Of a DNA stretch of 5,884 nucleotides, positions 5,063 to 5,884 are shown one piece after another. How positions within the stretch are numbered: position 1 is the first letter of the stretch; every line of letters starts with the position of its first letter. Under the pieces are notes generated by a model. That model made no database searches, had not been told where the DNA came from, and saw nothing but the letters and a program-made list of their open reading frames with translations. The translations under genes and the position numbers were made by a program. The DNA comes from Clostridia bacterium (GTDB lineage Bacteria; Bacillota; Clostridia; SK-Y3; JACMMQ01), in contig JACMMQ010000211.1 of assembly GCA_014378955.1 (NCBI GenBank), forward strand, positions 1-5,884, given 5' to 3'.

Positions 5063-5884
5063 TTGTTTGGATATGTAACACCCTTGAAGGAAGAACTGAA
5101 AATGCGTGAATTTGACACCTTCAAAGGCGTTTATTGTACATTGTGCAAGACGCTTGGGAAACGATATCCGCAATGGACTCGACTGGGCTTAAGCTATGAT
5201 TTTACCTTTATGGCGTTGCTTTTAATGGCGATAGACCCACAACCTTTATTGCCTTATACAGGTCGATGTATGCTCCACCCTTTGCGTAAACGTACGGTGT
5301 ATCATTCGCATCCAGCACTCGATTATGCAGCAGCCATGACGGTGCTTTTGGGCTGGTATAAGTATTTAGACGACTGGCACGATGAGCGTGATGTGAAAGC
5401 GGTTTTTGCGTTGCTTGCATTATGGGGAACTGTAAAGAAAATTAAAAAGCAATATCCATTGCAAACAGCACATATTGAAGCGGAATTGAAGCGATTATCC
5501 AATTTAGAAAAAGCAGGTTGTGCCTATGTCGATGAAAGCGCAGACCCTTTTGCAAAGCTTATGCAGCATCTATTTTGCGATTATCCACAGCTCACCGAAG
5601 AACAACGTAAGGTTTTTGAGTTAATTGGGTATAATTTAGGGCGATGGATATACATTATGGATGCCTTAAATGATTTACCATCAGACATTAAAAAGAATAA
5701 TTATAATGCGATTGTATTACAATATAATTTTCAAAAAGGCGAGGATATAGAAGCGCTTAAAGCACGCACGATGCCACCGCTCGAGCAAGGGTTAACGTAC
5801 ACGCTCGATAGCATGGCACGGGCGTATAATTTATTAAAATTACATCACTTTAAAGGGATATTAGATAATATAATGTATTTGGGG
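5063..5884 (+). CDS. DUF5685 family protein (3' end off the window)
   Basis: The frame is open for 274 codons to the right edge and lacks its stop. I chose TTG at 5063 because it gives MFGYVTPLKEELKMREFDTF, the conserved beginning of DUF5685 proteins, and has a well-spaced ribosome binding site. Family-like segments are VYCTLCKTLGKRYP (23-36) with a CxxC pair at Cys25/Cys28, SYDFTFMALLL (44-54), GRCMLHPLRKR (67-77), DDWHDE (103-108), ESADPFAKLM (158-167) and LGRWIYIMDALNDLPSDIKK (192-211). The last residues, ILDNIMYLG, resemble the family's C-terminal region, so probably only a few tens of residues are missing. The function is unknown. The CxxC plus the GRC cysteine could bind a metal, which is inference. 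There is no signal peptide; some central segments are moderately hydrophobic. It has its own promoter and lies beyond a terminator, so it is probably not part of the germination operon. Confidence 0.8.
   Translation, partial: MFGYVTPLKEELKMREFDTFKGVYCTLCKTLGKRYPQWTRLGLSYDFTFMALLLMAIDPQPLLPYTGRCMLHPLRKRTVYHSHPALDYAAAMTVLLGWYKYLDDWHDERDVKAVFALLALWGTVKKIKKQYPLQTAHIEAELKRLSNLEKAGCAYVDESADPFAKLMQHLFCDYPQLTEEQRKVFELIGYNLGRWIYIMDALNDLPSDIKKNNYNAIVLQYNFQKGEDIEALKARTMPPLEQGLTYTLDSMARAYNLLKLHHFKGILDNIMYLG

Noticed and set aside
4952..5420. Two minus-strand open frames over the terminator and the DUF5685 gene
   Set aside because: One runs through the terminator hairpin and both oppose a well-supported family protein on the plus strand.

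Overview
This window looks like chromosomal DNA from an endospore-forming Firmicute, most likely a member of the Clostridia. The evidence is a complete GerA-type spore germinant receptor operon, followed by a gene of the DUF5685 type, which is mainly a clostridial family. Base composition is moderately AT-rich in genes and strongly AT-rich between them. There is no sign of mobile DNA, tRNA, rRNA or CRISPR.

Layout. Positions 1-63 hold the first 21 codons of a minus-strand gene that resembles the start of the F-type ATP synthase a subunit (atpB); the rest lies off the left edge. A 477-base divergent intergenic region (64-540) follows. It contains a candidate promoter for each direction, two interlocked palindromes at 128-145, and a sigma-G-like promoter at 473-502 that would switch on the downstream operon in the forespore. 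From 541 to 4942, four plus-strand genes overlap end to start: a GerA-type A subunit (541-2289), a GerB-type permease-like B subunit (2282-3388), a GerC-type lipoprotein (3372-4772), and a 57-residue protein with two predicted membrane segments (4769-4942). The last fits the size, topology and position of the small D subunits known from some Bacillus germinant receptor operons. A rho-independent terminator (4956-4994) closes the operon. A new sigma-A-like promoter starts almost immediately (4997-5025) and leads into a DUF5685-family gene that begins at a TTG codon (5063) and runs off the right edge.

How the genes work together. In the GerA family, the A, B and C proteins form a complex in the spore inner membrane that senses nutrients and triggers release of ions and dipicolinic acid. 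The three proteins here show the expected hallmarks: the GerA soluble domain and membrane core, about ten membrane segments in GerB, and a lipobox in GerC. The gene overlaps (8, 17 and 4 bases) suggest coupled translation and balanced subunit supply. The germinant cannot be read from the sequence.

The most interesting points are the small D-like gene, two low-complexity insertions in the GerC lipoprotein, a charged N-terminal extension plus altered residues in a usually well-conserved GerA motif, and the interlocked palindromes upstream of the putative ATP synthase gene. I see no clear evidence of a wholly new system; this is mainly a recognisable germination locus with unusual details.
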